Shown here: piece by piece, positions 6,303-8,013 of the stretch
Layout: the number at the start of each line of letters is the position of its first letter
How positions within the stretch are numbered: position 1 is the first letter of the stretch
Source: Flavobacteriales bacterium UBA2040
GTDB taxonomy: Bacteria; Bacteroidota; Bacteroidia; Flavobacteriales_D; Crocinitomicaceae
Direction of reading: 5' to 3'
Length of the DNA: 8,013 bases
NCBI GenBank assembly: GCA_002332715.1
Contig: DDBE01000218.1
Span: forward strand, 2,594-10,606
The notes under the pieces: generated by a model
Told to the model about the DNA's origin: nothing
Seen by the model: only the letters and a program-made list of their open reading frames with translations
Database searches by the model: none
Made by a program: the position numbers and the translations under genes

Positions 6303-6322
6303 CTAAAATCTTCTAAAATCTG
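6303..6322. repeat. Tandem 10-bp repeat in the pabB/acyltransferase divergent spacer
   Basis: CTAAAATCTT (6303-6312) is followed directly by CTAAAATCTG (6313-6322), identical in 9 of 10 positions and therefore on the same helical face. It lies upstream of both divergent genes and next to the -7-like box of the acyltransferase, so it could be a binding site. Two copies of an AT-rich word could also arise by chance. Confidence 0.4.
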
Positions 6323-6330
6323 TATTTTCG
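6323..6330 (+). promoter_or_regulatory. Weak -7-like box before the acyltransferase gene
   Basis: TATTTTCG differs from TAnnTTTG in one position and ends 8 nt before the ATG at 6339. No TTG is found 17-23 nt upstream, so the assignment rests on the -7 box alone. Confidence 0.25.
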
Positions 6331-6338
6331 CCTAGAAT

Positions 6339-7649
6339 ATGCTTTATCGCTTTATAAAATTATTGGTAGGACTTGGGATTCGATTGTATTATCGGGAAAT
6401 CAAGGTGAAGAATAAAAAAAACATTCCACTTGATGAACCTTTAATTATTATCGCTAATCATCCGAATACATTAATGGATGCCTGGATGATCGGCCACATT
6501 TGTCCTAGGCCCATTCATTTTATGGCTAAGGGGACTTTATTCAATAGTAAGATTAAGATGAAAATTCTGAGTTCCTTGAATATGATTCCAATCAATAGAA
6601 TGGGAGAAGGGAAGACAGAAGGCGTGTCCAATCAAGATAGTTTTCAAGCTTGCTACGACATTCTTCAAGAAGGTAAAACGTTGGTTATTTTTCCAGAGGG
6701 ATCCAGCTATCAAGAAAGGCTTATGCGTGATTTGAAATCAGGAACTGCTCGAATTGCCCTAGAGGCGGAGAAGCAGAATAATGGGCAATTGGGCGTGAAA
6801 GTTCTGCCCATGGGATTGAATTACACACAAGCTGAAAAGTTTAGAAGTCGGGTTTTGGTGGATGTTGGTGAAACCCTAGCAACAACTGATTTTCTTCCTG
6901 AATACATGGGTAATTCTGGGAAAGGTGTCCGAAAAATGACGGAGCAATTTAGGATTCGTTTGGAGCAATTATTAGTGAATTCCAATACAAAAGAAGAACA
7001 GGAATTGATAGATCGTATTGCCGATATACTTCAATCTCGTTATACAAAAGAAGGAGCGGAAAATGCCAATAGTGAAATCGATTTGTTGAAGAGAATTCGA
7101 AATCGCATGGATGATTTTAAGGTTACAGAAGCATGGAAAATTGAGGAAGTTAGGCATGTAGTCGATGCTATTGAATGGGAGAATGATAAGTTGAAAATTC
7201 AAACAGATTTCCTCGACCGTCGATTCCGATCTACCATGTTTTTCCGTCAATTATTCTTTTCTATAATTTTCGTACTCATAGGTGTGCCTTTTTTTATTTT
7301 TGGAATGATTCACAATGCTATTCAGTTTTATTTCATTGATTTTCTTATTCCTAAATTGACAAAAGATATCGAGTATTATGCGCCCTTGGCCGTGCTTTTG
7401 GGCTTGGTTCTATATCCACTATTCTTTGGATTATTCACTCATTTTGTAGGAAATGCCTTCGATTTAATGTTTTGGCAAAAAGTGATTTATTTCGTAATGA
7501 TGCCCCTTGGCGGTTTATTTGCTTATTTCTTTCACCGTTATTTGCGCCACATCGGCTACAAGTGGAAATACATTTTCCTTATGATTCGACAAAAAGAAGT
7601 CGTCCTCAGTCTCAAAGCGAAACGAGAAAAACTTCGGGCATATTTCTAG
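6339..7649 (+). CDS. PlsC-type 1-acylglycerol-3-phosphate acyltransferase family protein with C-terminal membrane domain
   Basis: The 436-residue protein carries the four acyltransferase blocks in residues 35-165: NHPNTLMD (40-47, catalytic H41 and D47), NMIPINR (81-87), VIFPEGSS (116-123) and VLPMGLNY (155-162). The H-to-D spacing is HX5D rather than the textbook HX4D; I recall this from Bacteroidota homologues and the fungal GPT2/SCT1 group, so I read it as a subfamily feature. Residues 205-300 are charged and probably helical. Three hydrophobic segments follow, about 304-324, 347-366 and 383-402, with a basic tail. PlsC proteins are usually about 240 residues, so the second half is an added domain. 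The likely role is acylation of lysophosphatidate or glycerol-3-phosphate in phospholipid synthesis, or of another membrane lipid; the acceptor cannot be told from sequence. It is transcribed divergently from pabB across 80 nt and appears monocistronic. Confidence 0.85.
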   Translation: MLYRFIKLLVGLGIRLYYREIKVKNKKNIPLDEPLIIIANHPNTLMDAWMIGHICPRPIHFMAKGTLFNSKIKMKILSSLNMIPINRMGEGKTEGVSNQDSFQACYDILQEGKTLVIFPEGSSYQERLMRDLKSGTARIALEAEKQNNGQLGVKVLPMGLNYTQAEKFRSRVLVDVGETLATTDFLPEYMGNSGKGVRKMTEQFRIRLEQLLVNSNTKEEQELIDRIADILQSRYTKEGAENANSEIDLLKRIRNRMDDFKVTEAWKIEEVRHVVDAIEWENDKLKIQTDFLDRRFRSTMFFRQLFFSIIFVLIGVPFFIFGMIHNAIQFYFIDFLIPKLTKDIEYYAPLAVLLGLVLYPLFFGLFTHFVGNAFDLMFWQKVIYFVMMPLGGLFAYFFHRYLRHIGYKWKYIFLMIRQKEVVLSLKAKREKLRAYF

Positions 7650-7828
7650 TGTAAATTCGAAGGTAATTGCAAGGCAAACAAAATGGTTATCTGAAACAAG
7701 TAGATTGGTCACAATTAAAACACAGAAAAACCACATTTCCACCAACTTTAGTGAAAATAAGTGTAATTAGCGGCTATAAAACAGTGTTTACGTGCTTTTC
7801 TCTACGGTTTTTTTTTTTTAAATAACAC

Positions 7829-7836
7829 TATATTTG
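7829..7836 (+). promoter_or_regulatory. Bacteroidota -7 box before the E1 gene
   Basis: TATATTTG is a perfect match to TAnnTTTG. It ends 18 nt before the ATG at 7855, predicting a leader of about 12 nt. A run of 12 T (7808-7819) ends 9 nt upstream of the box, and the -33 region falls inside or just before that run, where no clear TTG is seen. The rest of 7650-7828 shows no gene and no convincing terminator for the acyltransferase. Confidence 0.55.
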
Positions 7837-7854
7837 TGAAAAAGCAATAAATCG

Positions 7855-8013
7855 ATGGCAACAGCTGTTTCTAAAAAGAAAACCAAACATTTGAAAACCG
7901 ATAAAAAAGTGCTGCTCGAAGCATTTCGTTTGATGTGTACTGCAAAAACTTTAGCCGAAAAGTACGAGGACAACAAGGAAGTTACTTCCAAATACGTTCA
8001 CGCTACTTCTCGA
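7855..8013 (+). CDS. Probable 2-oxoacid dehydrogenase E1 component (thiamine-diphosphate dependent), 5' part
   Basis: The first 53 codons are present and the frame runs off the window. After a basic start (MATAVSKKKTKHLK) comes KKVLLEAFRLMCTAKTLAEKYE followed by KYVHATSR at residues 46-53. This resembles the opening of E1 subunits of branched-chain 2-oxoacid or pyruvate dehydrogenase in Bacteroidota: a helix with AFRLM(x)-AK, then the segment that normally continues into G-x-E-A and the cofactor domain. Such enzymes decarboxylate a 2-oxoacid on thiamine diphosphate and pass the acyl group to the E2 lipoyl domain. In this phylum alpha and beta parts are often fused in one chain; the fragment cannot show whether that is so here. 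The start is supported by the promoter box 18 nt upstream. The family call rests on memory of a short segment. Confidence 0.6.
   Translation, partial: MATAVSKKKTKHLKTDKKVLLEAFRLMCTAKTLAEKYEDNKEVTSKYVHATSR

Noticed and set aside
7650..7828. Search for a small gene or terminator in the gap after the acyltransferase
   Set aside because: Only very short frames and no stable hairpin followed by T were seen; the T run at 7808-7819 has no stem directly before it.

Overview
The window looks like chromosomal DNA of a Bacteroidota bacterium, most likely a member of the Flavobacteriales. Four things point there. The DNA is AT-rich. Shine-Dalgarno sequences are missing before every gene, and A-rich leaders or almost no leader stand in their place. 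There are matches to the Bacteroidota promoter form (TTG, about 17-20 nt, TAnnTTTG). The gene content also fits: a PafA-type phosphatase, a pabB-tilS pair, and a long acyltransferase with a C-terminal membrane domain. The genus cannot be read from the sequence.

Layout. Positions 1-44 hold what is probably the last codons of an S1-domain (Tex-like) protein. A spacer with clustered TTGA/TTGAC words follows. A secreted PafA-type alkaline phosphatase (158-1795) comes next, and 12 nt after it a Schlafen/AlbA_2-type protein with a C-terminal helix-turn-helix region (1808-2455); the two probably share a transcript. A 67-residue basic orphan protein (2566-2769) has its own candidate promoter and a strong intrinsic terminator. 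Only 13 nt after that terminator starts a membrane-anchored MtfA-like zinc peptidase (2835-3701).

A convergent junction (3702-3791) with an 8-bp repeat array separates this block from the minus-strand pair pabB-tilS (6258 down to 3792), whose genes overlap by 8 nt. Divergent from pabB across 80 nt is a PlsC-type acyltransferase (6339-7649). After a 205-nt gap with no recognisable gene, the window ends inside the first 53 codons of a probable thiamine-diphosphate-dependent 2-oxoacid dehydrogenase E1 gene (from 7855), which has the clearest promoter box of the window.

How the genes relate. Most are housekeeping: folate precursor synthesis (pabB), tRNA-Ile decoding (tilS), phospholipid acylation and phosphate scavenging. 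I see no mobile element, tRNA, rRNA, CRISPR array or obvious new multi-gene system. The least explained parts are the phosphatase-Schlafen pair, the 67-residue orphan, the membrane-tethered MtfA homologue with a terminator hard against its start codon, and two intergenic short-unit repeats.
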